Position numbers and translations under genes: made by a program. From assembly GCF_001005305.1 (NCBI RefSeq), contig NZ_LBMH01000008.1, positions 89,516-153,515 of the forward strand: a DNA stretch of 64,000 nt, written 5' to 3'. This document shows, in pieces, positions 27,953-38,017 of this stretch (position 1 is its first letter; every line of letters starts with the position of its first letter). A model generated the notes under the pieces. The model had not been told where the DNA came from. It saw only the letters and a list, made by a program, of their open reading frames with translations, and searched no databases. Source of the DNA: Kordia zhangzhouensis. Its GTDB lineage: Bacteria; Bacteroidota; Bacteroidia; Flavobacteriales; Flavobacteriaceae.

Positions 27953-28804
27953 TTATGAATTTTTCTTCGCCTTGCGTTTTGCTTCCCTCTCTGCTTTTCT
28001 TGCAGCACGTTTAGCTTTTCGTTGCGCACGCTTTTCTAACCTTTCTTTTCGAGTTAATTTCTCAAAATCTAAATCAGATGCATCGATAATAGTTGCAGCT
28101 CCCAATTTAGAAGTTTCAGTTCGCACACTGTATCCCACAACGACAATGGTTTCTAATTCTTCACCTATTTTCATTGAAAAATTTTGTACTGTATGTGTGT
28201 TTTCTATTGTTCGTGTAATAGTTTCATAACCTAAGTATTTTACAACTAGTGCATCACCAGGTATGATTTTAATAGTATATTCACCATCAAAATCAGAGGT
28301 TGTTCCCTTGATGGTTCCTTTAACTAAAATGGTAGCACCTGGTAGTGGTATTCCTGTATCATCGGTTACAATTCCTTTTACCGTAATACTATCATTTTTA
28401 GTTTGTAGAGTAGCTTTTGCTTTGCGCTGTAGTGAGCCAATGTCTAATTTTTTATATTGAAGAGTGTCAGTTTGTACTGTTTTTTCAGCCTTTTCAACGC
28501 TTGATTGTTTTTCTTGTGAAAATAAAGAGAGAGGAAATAGGAGTGAGGCTACGTATGACAACCAATGATTTCGTTTTTTTCGATCAGCAATCAATTCTCT
28601 ATTGAGTTGTGATTCGTCAAATCGTCCGCATAGATTTCCTTTTGTAGAAAAATAGCGAATCAATTCTTCGTCACTTTTTGATGTAAAATCAACAACTTCT
28701 TTCGTGCACACTTTACAAAATTTACCTTTTTCAGTAGGTAACATTTGGTTCCAATCTTCGTGACACGGTTCAGGAATTTGTATACTTAGTTTTGATTTTT
28801 TCAT
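27953..28804 (-). CDS. membrane protein with carboxypeptidase-like regulatory domain
   Basis: A 283-residue protein. N-terminal soluble part with cysteines in PCHEDWNQM and GKFCKVCTKEVVDF, a membrane helix (WLSYVASLLFPLSLF, about 93-107), then a CarboxypepD_reg-like domain (VKGIVTDDTGIPLPGATILV, about 152-215) and VVVGYSVRTETSKLGA, which resembles the start of a TonB plug. The last 30 residues are a Lys/Arg/Ala-rich tail. ATG 28804 is used; the upstream GTG at 28849 gives an implausible hydrophobic start. Role unknown; proteins of this build occur near SusC-like systems. Confidence 0.72.
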   Translation of the reverse strand: MKKSKLSIQIPEPCHEDWNQMLPTEKGKFCKVCTKEVVDFTSKSDEELIRYFSTKGNLCGRFDESQLNRELIADRKKRNHWLSYVASLLFPLSLFSQEKQSSVEKAEKTVQTDTLQYKKLDIGSLQRKAKATLQTKNDSITVKGIVTDDTGIPLPGATILVKGTIKGTTSDFDGEYTIKIIPGDALVVKYLGYETITRTIENTHTVQNFSMKIGEELETIVVVGYSVRTETSKLGAATIIDASDLDFEKLTRKERLEKRAQRKAKRAARKAEREAKRKAKKNS

Positions 28805-28950
28805 TGCTTTATTTTTGTTATTGTTCAAATAAAGCAGAAAAAAACGCACTAAAAAATCAATAATGAGTTAACTCTCTTTTTCATTGAGGGAATAAAAAAA
28901 CGCCTTCATTAAGGAAGAAAGAGTTTTTATAATCTGAATATGTGATATGC

Positions 28951-30015
28951 TTATTTTTCTATAATTTTCACCTCAAAAAGTTTGTCCCAGTATTTTCCAG
29001 TAACAAAAAATGTCTGTGTTTTTGGGTTATAAGCAATTCCGTTGAAAACATCAATTTGAGGATGATTGGTCACTTTTTCTTTTAAACCTCTAAAATCAAT
29101 TATGCCTTCCAAGGCTCCATTTTCAGGATTAATAATCATCACACTAGGGTTTTGATAGCTATTGGCATATATTTTTCCATTAACATACTCCAATTCATTC
29201 GCTTTTACATATGTACGTTTGTTATCGCAAACTTGGATAGCGTATTGCTCTTTTAAGGTTTCAGGGGCTAAAATCCAAATTTTTTCTGTACCATCACTTT
29301 TATAAAGTTTTTCTCCATCGTTACACAATCCCCAACCTTCTTCACTTTCTTGATAGGTAAATGTTTCTAAGCGCTCTAAATTATCAGGATTAAAAACAAA
29401 ACCAGTGTTGGCTTGCCATGTTAACATATACAATCGGTTGTTTAAAACTGTAATTCCTTCACCAAAGAATTTTCTGTCTAATTCAATTTTTTGATATACT
29501 TTTCCTGTTTTATAATCTACTTTCCGTAAAGAAGATTGTCCACGTTGACCTGTACTTTCAAATAGAGTATCTCTAAAAAATTCCAATCCTTGCGTATAAG
29601 CATTTTGATCATGAGGAAACGTATTGACAATTGTATAAGTATAGATTGTAGGTTTGGTATTTGATAAAATGGTAACGTTTTTCTCTGCTGTTGCTGTTTT
29701 TCCATCATTATATGTAATGGAAGCTTTTATAACTTGTTTACCTAATAGACTGTTTTCAGGCACTGATGTTTCTAAAGTTAGCAGATTTGAACTTGAATTT
29801 GTTAATGTTTGTTCATTTAATGTATAAGTAACTGCCGAAACTTTGACGTTTTCATGAGTAGATAGTGTGGCTTTTACTGCGTCATTAAGCTGAAATTTAT
29901 CTGTATTATCTGTAAATTTTAAAGAAAATGTAGGGGTAGTTGATTTTTTTTTATCCTCACAGGAAAAAATACTCAAACTTAAAAATGTGATTATGAATAG
30001 CTTATATAATTTCAT
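28951..30015 (-). CDS. glutaminyl-peptide cyclotransferase lipoprotein
   Basis: A 354-residue protein with lipobox IFSC (Cys19). An N-terminal Ig-like region (about 25-118) precedes a five-bladed beta-propeller of the plant/bacterial glutamine cyclotransferase type: FPHDQNAYTQGLEFF, STGQRGQSSLRKVDY, FGEGITVLNNRLYMLTW and GIAYNPKTQTFFVTGKYWDK. These enzymes convert N-terminal Gln to pyroglutamate on exported proteins. It is the last gene before the SRP RNA, transcribed divergently from it. Confidence 0.85.
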   Translation of the reverse strand: MKLYKLFIITFLSLSIFSCEDKKKSTTPTFSLKFTDNTDKFQLNDAVKATLSTHENVKVSAVTYTLNEQTLTNSSSNLLTLETSVPENSLLGKQVIKASITYNDGKTATAEKNVTILSNTKPTIYTYTIVNTFPHDQNAYTQGLEFFRDTLFESTGQRGQSSLRKVDYKTGKVYQKIELDRKFFGEGITVLNNRLYMLTWQANTGFVFNPDNLERLETFTYQESEEGWGLCNDGEKLYKSDGTEKIWILAPETLKEQYAIQVCDNKRTYVKANELEYVNGKIYANSYQNPSVMIINPENGALEGIIDFRGLKEKVTNHPQIDVFNGIAYNPKTQTFFVTGKYWDKLFEVKIIEK

Positions 30016-30068
30016 TTCTTTTCTTAATTTCTGGCAAGTTAATTCATAAAAATCAGTTTAAAAAATCA

Positions 30069-30098
30069 TTGTGAAAATGTAAAAACATTTTATCTTTG
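30069..30098 (+). promoter_or_regulatory. SRP RNA promoter
   Basis: TTG at 30069-30071, exactly 19 bases, then TATCTTTG at 30091-30098: a full match to the Bacteroidota TTG-N19-TAnnTTTG promoter. It ends five bases before the RNA gene. Confidence 0.85.
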
Positions 30099-30102
30099 CA
30101 TC

Positions 30103-30196
30103 GGCAAGTCCTACACAACCAGCTCCTGTTTAATCCTCCAGGGCGGGAACGCAGCAAAGGTATACGGTCGTAGCGGTGTGATGTAGGTAGCTTGCC
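30103..30196 (+). ncRNA. ffs: signal recognition particle RNA, small bacterial type
   Basis: A 94-base RNA. The ends GGCAAG...CTTGCC pair; the next pair is CCTACA with TGTAGG. The apical part has CCAGGGCGGGAACGCAGCA, carrying the GGAA-type loop and AGCA bulge bound by Ffh. Seven T residues follow at 30197-30203 and act as the terminator. It guides cotranslational targeting to the membrane. The boundaries follow the terminal helix and could shift by a base or two. Confidence 0.93.
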
Positions 30197-30280
30197 TTTT
30201 TTTATTCCTATAATTCAGGGCAGACTTTCTTCTTTTTTTAGCATATTTGTATCCTAATTTATATTTTAAACATACACAGA

Positions 30281-31087
30281 ATGTCAAAAGTAATATTGAT
30301 TACCGGTGGCTCTTCCGGAATAGGAAAATCTATTGGAATTTTATTGGCTCAAAAAGGATATAAAGTATATGGTACTAGTAGAAATCCTGAAAAAGTTACC
30401 AACTTCACTGCGTTTCCTTTACTTGCGCTTGATGTTCGAAATACAGATACAATCCAAAAAGCAATAGCTATTGTTATAAAAAAAGAAGGACGACTAGATG
30501 TATTAATCAATAATGCTGGTGTTGGCATTACAGGACCAATTGAAGAAACTCCTGATGAAGAAATTCATAAAGCTTTTCAAACAAACTTATACGGCCCCAT
30601 TGCGGTAATGAAAGCAGTACTTCCTCATATGCGTACTCAGAAGAATGGATTGATTATTAACGTAACTTCTATTGCAGGCTATATGGGATTGCCATATAGA
30701 GGAATTTACTCAGCAACAAAAGGAGCTTTGGAATTAATTACAGAAGCAATACGTATGGAGGTTAAAATGTTTGGTATAGAAGTGACAAACGTAGCACCTG
30801 GTGATTTTGCTACCAATATTGCTGCAGGACGATATCATACACCAGTATTTGAAAATTCACCGTACAAAGAAGTTTATGGAAATATGCTTACCGAAATGGA
30901 TGCACATGTAGACGAAGGTTCAGATCCTACAATGATGGCAGAAGCTGTATTACGTATTATAGAAACTTCAAAACCTAAAATACACTATAAAGTTGGTGCG
31001 TTTATGCAGAAATTTTCAATTGTATTGAAACGAATCCTACCAGACAAAATGTATGAAAAGTTGTTAATGAATCATTATAAATTATAA
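30281..31087 (+). CDS. short-chain dehydrogenase/reductase
   Basis: A 268-residue classical SDR. The NAD(P) motif is TGGSSGIGKSIG, followed by NNAGVG, the catalytic Ser in VTSIAGYMG, and YSATKGALE with the Tyr-x-x-x-Lys pair. The Arg in SRNPEKV suggests NADPH preference. Substrate unknown. First gene of a plus-strand run: the next gene starts three bases after its stop. Confidence 0.9.
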   Translation: MSKVILITGGSSGIGKSIGILLAQKGYKVYGTSRNPEKVTNFTAFPLLALDVRNTDTIQKAIAIVIKKEGRLDVLINNAGVGITGPIEETPDEEIHKAFQTNLYGPIAVMKAVLPHMRTQKNGLIINVTSIAGYMGLPYRGIYSATKGALELITEAIRMEVKMFGIEVTNVAPGDFATNIAAGRYHTPVFENSPYKEVYGNMLTEMDAHVDEGSDPTMMAEAVLRIIETSKPKIHYKVGAFMQKFSIVLKRILPDKMYEKLLMNHYKL

Positions 31088-31090
31088 ATC

Positions 31091-32137
31091 TTGAATACTA
31101 GAGGTTTTGTAGTTTGGTGCTTATGCTTGTTTTGTTTGCAAATTTCTTGTAACAAAAAAACGGCTTCCGTAAAACCACAGCACATAGAAGATGGATTGAA
31201 ATCTTCTGAGGCACCATTCTCATTATCGTTAGAAACGGCTACTTTTTTTAGGGACATTGCCTATGCTAATGTTTCAGAAAGGAATACGTATGATTTTTTT
31301 AAGCCCAATCAAGAAGCGCCTTCTTCATTAGTTATTATGATTCATGGAGGTGGATTTGTAGCAGGAGATAAAAATAATTATTATGATTCCTATAAGTACA
31401 GGCAATTAATTAATTATTTATTAGAACAAAATATCGCTGTAGCAACTATCAATTATCGATTTATTGACCCTTTAGCTTATAGTGGAATTCTATATAGTTT
31501 GGAAGATGTTAAATTAGTATTGCAACATTTACGATATTTTTCAAACGTATTCCACTTTGATACCGAAAACGTGCTTCTATATGGAGGTTCTGCCGGTGGA
31601 GCCGCCGCAATGTGGATAGGTTTTCAGGAAGATATGGCCGATAAAACAAGTAATGATCCAATAAAAAAAGAATCTACACGAGTTCAAGGTATTGTAGCGC
31701 TTAACGTGCAAGCCAATTATGATATTGTAAAATGGCATACGACTGTTTTTTCAGATTTTAAAAAAGCAGAATTCGATGCAACATCGATACAACAAATAGT
31801 AAAAAAACACCGACTGTTAGCTACCTACGGAATAGAAAAAATAGAGGAACTGGACGCACCAAAAACTCAAGCGTACATTCAAAAAACAAATATGTTAGAA
31901 ATGTTGTCTGCAAATGCTCCCGAATTTTATTTACAAACTGAAGATTTTGAAAATGAAATTCCTACCACTTTAAGTGAGTTGTATCACCATCCGCAACATG
32001 TAAACACTATTTATAAAAAGGCAGAAAATGTTGGCGCAAAAGGAATCTATAATTGTCCGGCAATACATTTGAATCCTATAAATGATGAAAGTATAGAAGA
32101 ATTTATCATACGAAAAATTGGAAGACAAGTTAAATAA
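31091..32137 (+). CDS. alpha/beta hydrolase lipoprotein (esterase-like)
   Basis: A 348-residue hydrolase with a lipoprotein signal (lipobox LQISC, Cys20). The start is TTG 31091, chosen because it is the only start that retains the signal peptide. Oxyanion-hole motif IHGGGFVAGD and nucleophile elbow GGSAGG mark a carboxylesterase/BD-FAE-type alpha/beta hydrolase; a late IHLNP may carry the catalytic histidine. It follows the SDR gene by three bases and is probably cotranscribed. Confidence 0.82.
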   Translation: MNTRGFVVWCLCLFCLQISCNKKTASVKPQHIEDGLKSSEAPFSLSLETATFFRDIAYANVSERNTYDFFKPNQEAPSSLVIMIHGGGFVAGDKNNYYDSYKYRQLINYLLEQNIAVATINYRFIDPLAYSGILYSLEDVKLVLQHLRYFSNVFHFDTENVLLYGGSAGGAAAMWIGFQEDMADKTSNDPIKKESTRVQGIVALNVQANYDIVKWHTTVFSDFKKAEFDATSIQQIVKKHRLLATYGIEKIEELDAPKTQAYIQKTNMLEMLSANAPEFYLQTEDFENEIPTTLSELYHHPQHVNTIYKKAENVGAKGIYNCPAIHLNPINDESIEEFIIRKIGRQVK

Positions 32138-32148
32138 ATACAAATGAT

Positions 32149-32718
32149 ATGAATAGAATGCTTAAAACCATTATTTGTCTAGGAATGTACTTTATAGTAA
32201 ATGCACATTCACAAGCACAAAGTACAATTGATATACCTGCGGGCTATACTACCCAAATAGGGAATATGGTAAGTATGTTAGAAGATTTAAAAAGTAGAAT
32301 CACGGCAAGTGTAAAGAATCTTTCTGTGAATGAAATAGATTTTTTATTGGATAAAGAAGCAAATAGAATAGGAGCTATGATTATGCATTTAGCAGCAACA
32401 GAAAAATACTATCAAATATACACTTTCGAAAAAAGAACTTTTACAGCAGAAGAAAAAGAAAAATGGATGACAGCCATAAACTTAGGAGATGCAGCTAGAG
32501 AAAAATATGTGGACAAACCGATAACATACTATTTAGATATTTGGGATGAGGTACGCGCAGAAACATTGATGAAACTAAAAGAAAAAAATGACGATTGGTT
32601 CAAACAATTAGATTATCAAAAAGTGATAAGTAATCAATACGCTTGGTACCATGTAATGGAACATCAAGCAAATCATATGGGACAAATCCGTTTGATTCTT
32701 AAAAGAGCTCAAAACTAA
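32149..32718 (+). CDS. exported DinB-like protein
   Basis: A 189-residue protein with a signal peptide (cleavage near SQAQS) and a four-helix DinB/YfiT-type domain. Candidate metal ligands are His in MIMHLAATEKY and the pair in HVMEHQANHMGQIRL near the C-terminus. An exported DinB-fold protein is less common than the cytosolic type. The family includes thiol-dependent transferases, but the activity here is unknown. Third gene of the operon. Confidence 0.78.
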   Translation: MNRMLKTIICLGMYFIVNAHSQAQSTIDIPAGYTTQIGNMVSMLEDLKSRITASVKNLSVNEIDFLLDKEANRIGAMIMHLAATEKYYQIYTFEKRTFTAEEKEKWMTAINLGDAAREKYVDKPITYYLDIWDEVRAETLMKLKEKNDDWFKQLDYQKVISNQYAWYHVMEHQANHMGQIRLILKRAQN

Positions 32719-32731
32719 AAGAATAAATAAT

Positions 32732-33118
32732 ATGCGTATTTACCTTGTGTTATTTCTTTTTTGTAATGTATCTCTTCTTACAGCTCAAACAGCAATAAAT
32801 AAAAGCATTATCGGAACTTGGGAGCTAGAACATGTTAATGTTGAAACTATTATTACCCAAAAAGATACTACAGCACTAAAAGAAGAACCTTTTTTAAAAA
32901 AAGATATTATTTTATCATTTGGAGACAATCATCAATTAGAAATGCGTGTAGGCGAATTTTCTTTATTTGCTGATTATATGCTTCAGGAGAAGCAACTTAC
33001 TTTAGGAAAATTTACATTTACAATCACAAGGATAAATAGTGATCAAATGATTTTAGTATATATTGATACTGCTTATAAAAGAACTTATTTTTATCATCGG
33101 AGTCTACAAAAAGAATAA
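32732..33118 (+). CDS. small exported protein, lipocalin-like
   Basis: A 128-residue protein with a signal peptide ending at LLTAQ. The mature part begins with IIGTWELEHV, a start typical of small lipocalin-like or META-like beta-barrels, and has alternating strands through LTLGKFTFTITRINSDQMILVYI. No function can be assigned. Last gene of the run starting at 30281, 13 bases after the DinB-like gene. About 450 bases of non-coding DNA follow, holding one terminator and a candidate structured leader. Confidence 0.6.
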   Translation: MRIYLVLFLFCNVSLLTAQTAINKSIIGTWELEHVNVETIITQKDTTALKEEPFLKKDIILSFGDNHQLEMRVGEFSLFADYMLQEKQLTLGKFTFTITRINSDQMILVYIDTAYKRTYFYHRSLQKE

Positions 33119-33326
33119 CAATTGCCCTTTATTTTTGACGATAAATTCTTACTCATTACAGATTGACCAATTGTACAAGTTCTAAATACATCTATACATT
33201 TTTTGAATATACTTTGGTAAGTTTTCGCGTAATTTGATAGTATAATTTAATTGTGTTTATTAGCAGTGACATACTATTGCTTTATACTACTTAATGCAGT
33301 AGTTATACTTTGAAATTTGTATTGTG

Positions 33327-33350
33327 AAAGCCTGCTCAATTGCAGGCTTT
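33327..33350 (+). terminator. terminator downstream of the SDR operon
   Basis: AAAGCCTGC and GCAGGCTTT form a perfect 9-bp stem around TCAATT. It lies about 210 bases beyond the last stop codon, so either the 3' untranslated part is long or a small RNA ends here. Confidence 0.65.
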
Positions 33351-33439
33351 TGTACTGTAAATTGTTAATAACTCGCCAACTATTCTATTCTCAAAAGATT
33401 CCATTGCTTGTTTTAATATTGTAATTTTACACCCGATTT

Positions 33440-33526
33440 GCGTTCAGGATAGAAGCAGCATCCTTTTAGGGTATGGAGCGAAGCTTAACTACAATAAAAG
33501 ATAGAGCGAATAGCCTGTAAAAACGC
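33440..33526 (+). ncRNA. candidate structured leader of transaldolase gene
   Basis: GCGTTCAGG at 33440-33448 can pair with CCTG-taaa-AACGC at 33514-33526, closing an 87-base domain 40 bases before the tal ATG. Inside are a GGAT/ATCC hairpin (AGAAGCAGC loop) and two similar segments, TGGAGCGAAG and TAGAGCGAAT. I do not recognise a known riboswitch. It could be a regulatory leader or a separate small RNA. Confidence 0.4.
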
Positions 33527-33566
33527 CCAAAAACAAACACAACGTACATAATAAACAAAAAAACAC

Positions 33567-34220
33567 ATGAAATTTTTTATTGACACGGCTAATTTAGATC
33601 AGATTCGTGAAGCACAAGCACTAGGAATTTTAGATGGTGTAACGACCAATCCTTCGTTAATGGCAAAGGAAGGAATTACAGGAAAAGAAAATATCTTGAA
33701 TCATTACAAAGCAATCTGTGAAATTGTTGATGGAGATGTTTCTGCAGAAGTAATTGCGACAGATTTTGAAGGTATGGTTAAAGAAGGAGAAGAATTAGCT
33801 GCGTTGCATTCGCAAATTGTTGTGAAATTACCAATGATTGCTGATGGAGTAAAAGCGTGTAAATATTTTTCAGACAAAGGAATCAAAACAAACGTAACGT
33901 TAGTATTTTCTGCAGGACAAGCATTATTGGCAGCGAAAGCAGGAGCTACATATGTTTCTCCATTTATAGGTCGTTTGGACGATATCTCTACAGATGGATT
34001 GAATTTGATTGCTGAAATTAGAATGATTTATGATAACTACGGATTTTCAACAGAAATCTTAGCTGCTTCTGTACGTCATACGATGCATGTGATTGATTGT
34101 GCGAAAATTGGAGCTGATGTAATGACAGGCCCATTAAAATCGATTGTAGGATTATTAAACCATCCTTTAACAGATATCGGTTTGGAGAAATTCTTAGCAG
34201 ATTATAACAAAGGAAATTAA
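33567..34220 (+). CDS. tal: transaldolase (FSA/TalC type)
   Basis: A 217-residue short transaldolase of the pentose phosphate pathway, or fructose-6-phosphate aldolase. It has [40 protein letters not shown] with the Schiff-base lysine, and [12 protein letters not shown]. Sequence alone does not separate transaldolase from F6P aldolase activity in this subfamily. The gene is monocistronic with its own strong terminator and a possible structured leader. Confidence 0.92.
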   Translation: MKFFIDTANLDQIREAQALGILDGVTTNPSLMAKEGITGKENILNHYKAICEIVDGDVSAEVIATDFEGMVKEGEELAALHSQIVVKLPMIADGVKACKYFSDKGIKTNVTLVFSAGQALLAAKAGATYVSPFIGRLDDISTDGLNLIAEIRMIYDNYGFSTEILAASVRHTMHVIDCAKIGADVMTGPLKSIVGLLNHPLTDIGLEKFLADYNKGN

Positions 34221-34245
34221 ATTCTTTACAAGAATAGTAAAAAAT

Positions 34246-34282
34246 AAAAAAAGCGTCTTTTTCTACAAAAGACGCTTTTTTT
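34246..34282. terminator. bidirectional terminator after tal
   Basis: A perfect 16-bp stem (34246-34261 with 34267-34282) with loop TCTAC and flanking A and T runs serves tal and the convergent lipoprotein gene. Confidence 0.92.
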
Positions 34283-34304
34283 ATTAGAATTTATAACGAT
34301 AACT

Positions 34305-35723
34305 TTATTTTAATTGATCTTTTAGGTTTGTATCATAAATATCAGCAAAACCATTGATAAAATTTCCGTTTTGGTCTGTTATAATGAGTTTGTTAATGCT
34401 AATCAATGCATAATCTCGCAACACTTGATCCTTATTGCCTACACGATATTGTTTACTTTCAGGAAAATTGAGGTCTTTTACTGCTTTTCTCCAATGTTTA
34501 TGCTCAGTATCCAAACTTATCCCTATAATATTCAAATTAGGAAATTCCTCAGCGAGAACTTTTATTTTTTCAGTAATCAATCGTTTATGTCGTAGCTGCT
34601 TGGATGTCCAAAAGTAAAAAATAGTTTTTCCTCGTTTGGAATTCAATTGATTAACTGGTACACGAGCATGTTGATCGTTATACACATATATTTGACTCGA
34701 AAAACTGTTTCCAAACTGCAAACTTTTGATTCCGTTATGCAAATCGGTAATTTCTTCTTTTGACTCCTTATCTGTAGCTGCTTTTTGATACAGATTAAAA
34801 AACTCATTATTTTTTACAATATCGTCGGTATTATCTCTGTAGTATGAATATGCTGTATAACGCAATAGCTCATTTCGAAGAAAAGGATAAGAAACCAAGC
34901 TGTCAATTAAAGCTAGTTTGTTTTTATTATAAATTAATGAAGTATTTATTTTTTTATCACTTTTCCACGATTTTTTCAAGCATTCACTATACGAAGAATT
35001 ATTAATGAACTGCATCACGTAACGAGTATAAGGAATATAGTAACTCATTGTAGAATCGTTCATGTTTACCTCATCTTTATAATCAAAAAAAGAATCGGCA
35101 ATAGTAAGCGTTGAATCTTTCTTTTTTCGCTCGTAGAACATATTTTGATATGTTTCTCGATATCTAAAATTACAATACTTAATTACTTTATCGGTAAAAT
35201 CTTTAAAATCTTGAGAAACATTAGGATTATCTTTTAAAAATTTAGTTTGCTTACTTAACTTAATATGTTGAAGCGAATCAATTTTTGCCAAAAAAGCGTC
35301 ACTATCTAATCTTGTAAATTGATAAACAGGTCGCTCATGATTTTCATTCAATAAAAATAATTCAACATAAAAATTATTCTTTTCGGCTCCTTTACCCGTA
35401 AAGAACAATGATTCATCAAAAGCATAAGTATTAAGACGTAACAATAAACTGTCACCTTTTTCAAGATTGATGTATTGATGCTCTCTATTGTGATAAAATT
35501 TATACAAACCGTTTTTATGGTTTTTGAGCTTCGTTAAAAAACGGTTATTTTCGTCAAGTTTTAAAGAATCTATCAATTCTCCTTGATGATATAATAAAAC
35601 ATATTCATCTGCAGGATTGATAATTTCTCCACCAAAATAGGCAAAAGTATCTGCACTTTTCTCAGCAACATCATCACAACCAACACAAAATATAAAAAGT
35701 ACTAATAGCGTAAAATATTTCAT
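34305..35723 (-). CDS. thioredoxin-like lipoprotein lacking CxxC
   Basis: A 472-residue lipoprotein (lipobox CVGC, Cys16). The layout is that of TlpA/DUF4369-type proteins: an N-terminal beta domain, a long helical middle (about 110-340), and a C-terminal thioredoxin fold with GKTIFYFWTSKQLRHKRL, FPNLNIIGISLD and INKLIITDQNGNFI. Where TlpA proteins have WCxxC there is WTSKQLRH, so the redox cysteines are absent and disulfide exchange is unlikely. A binding or structural role is an inference. Confidence 0.8.
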   Translation of the reverse strand: MKYFTLLVLFIFCVGCDDVAEKSADTFAYFGGEIINPADEYVLLYHQGELIDSLKLDENNRFLTKLKNHKNGLYKFYHNREHQYINLEKGDSLLLRLNTYAFDESLFFTGKGAEKNNFYVELFLLNENHERPVYQFTRLDSDAFLAKIDSLQHIKLSKQTKFLKDNPNVSQDFKDFTDKVIKYCNFRYRETYQNMFYERKKKDSTLTIADSFFDYKDEVNMNDSTMSYYIPYTRYVMQFINNSSYSECLKKSWKSDKKINTSLIYNKNKLALIDSLVSYPFLRNELLRYTAYSYYRDNTDDIVKNNEFFNLYQKAATDKESKEEITDLHNGIKSLQFGNSFSSQIYVYNDQHARVPVNQLNSKRGKTIFYFWTSKQLRHKRLITEKIKVLAEEFPNLNIIGISLDTEHKHWRKAVKDLNFPESKQYRVGNKDQVLRDYALISINKLIITDQNGNFINGFADIYDTNLKDQLK

Positions 35724-35836
35724 AGTGTTTCAATCACCTCTAATCGAGTTTTAACAAAACTAAAAATCACAGACGCAATACGCTGTTAATAGGCTGTTAA
35801 AAATATTTGTTAAAACGTTAAGATATAGCTTTGTAA

Positions 35837-37546
<1,710 letters not shown>

Positions 37547-37551
37547 CAAAT

Positions 37552-37584
37552 AAAAAAATCCCTTGAAATTCAAGGGATTTTTTT
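37552..37584. terminator. terminator after ABC-F gene
   Basis: A 16-bp perfect inverted repeat, AAAAAAATCCCTTGAA / TTCAAGGGATTTTTTT, separated by a single base; the innermost pairs would open to make the loop. T and A runs flank it, so it may work in both directions. Confidence 0.9.
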
Positions 37585-37636
37585 ATCTAGAATGATATTA
37601 TAATACGATTATTAAAATAAGAGAAGGACTTATCAA

Positions 37637-37789
37637 TTACGGGAGTCTACATATACCATTGTAACATACATACGGATAATCGCACGGTCTACGATGATTA
37701 CAAAAACGAGGCGCTCCGCCAATAATGTTACGTTGTCCTTTTTTAGGAATATAATTGAATCCTTCTAATTGAGATAATTTGTCTAACAT
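37637..37789 (-). CDS. 50-residue GG-leader cysteine-rich peptide
   Basis: Intact ORF from ATG 37789 to TAA 37637. The N-terminal MLDKLSQLEGFNYIPKKGQR is followed by NIIGG, a double-glycine site, and a 25-residue Arg/Tyr/Cys-rich tail, APRFCNHRRPCDYPYVCYNG then ICRLP, with four cysteines spaced 6, 5 and 4 residues apart. It looks like a secreted bacteriocin-like or RiPP peptide, exported by a GG-peptidase transporter encoded elsewhere. The leader differs from that of the peptides at 20.6 kb. An inverted repeat at 37842-37856 lies upstream. Confidence 0.72.
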   Translation of the reverse strand: MLDKLSQLEGFNYIPKKGQRNIIGGAPRFCNHRRPCDYPYVCYNGICRLP

Positions 37790-37841
37790 TCTTTACTTTT
37801 TTTCATGGAGTTTAAATGTACGAAAAAAAAGTGCACTTCTT

Positions 37842-37856
37842 TACGGTTTTCCCGTA
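37842..37856. promoter_or_regulatory. inverted repeat upstream of the GG peptide gene
   Basis: TACGGTTTTCCCGTA has 5-bp arms TACGG/CCGTA and lies about 53 bases before the peptide ATG. The downstream T run on the plus strand means a plus-strand terminator is an alternative reading. Confidence 0.4.
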
Positions 37857-37920
37857 GAGTTTTTTTTAGATAAATTTACTCATCTACCGAATTGATTTTT
37901 ATACATTAAAACAGATTTTA

Positions 37921-37960
37921 CAGAAAAAGGCTTCTCACAAATGTAAAAAGCCTTTTTCTG
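37921..37960 (-). terminator. pheT terminator
   Basis: CAGAAAAAGGCTT and AAGCCTTTTTCTG form a perfect 13-bp stem with a 14-base loop, about 58 bases past the pheT stop codon on the minus strand. Confidence 0.8.
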
Positions 37961-38017
37961 TTTGGATAAAGATGGATTAATTTTCACAGAGAAAAACTTT
38001 GCCATCTCATCTATAAA

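Noticed and set aside
33440..33526. Second SRP RNA (AGAAGCAGC resembles the SRP loop)
   Set aside because: The GGAA loop and the closing helix of SRP RNA are missing, and a complete SRP RNA gene is present at 30103.
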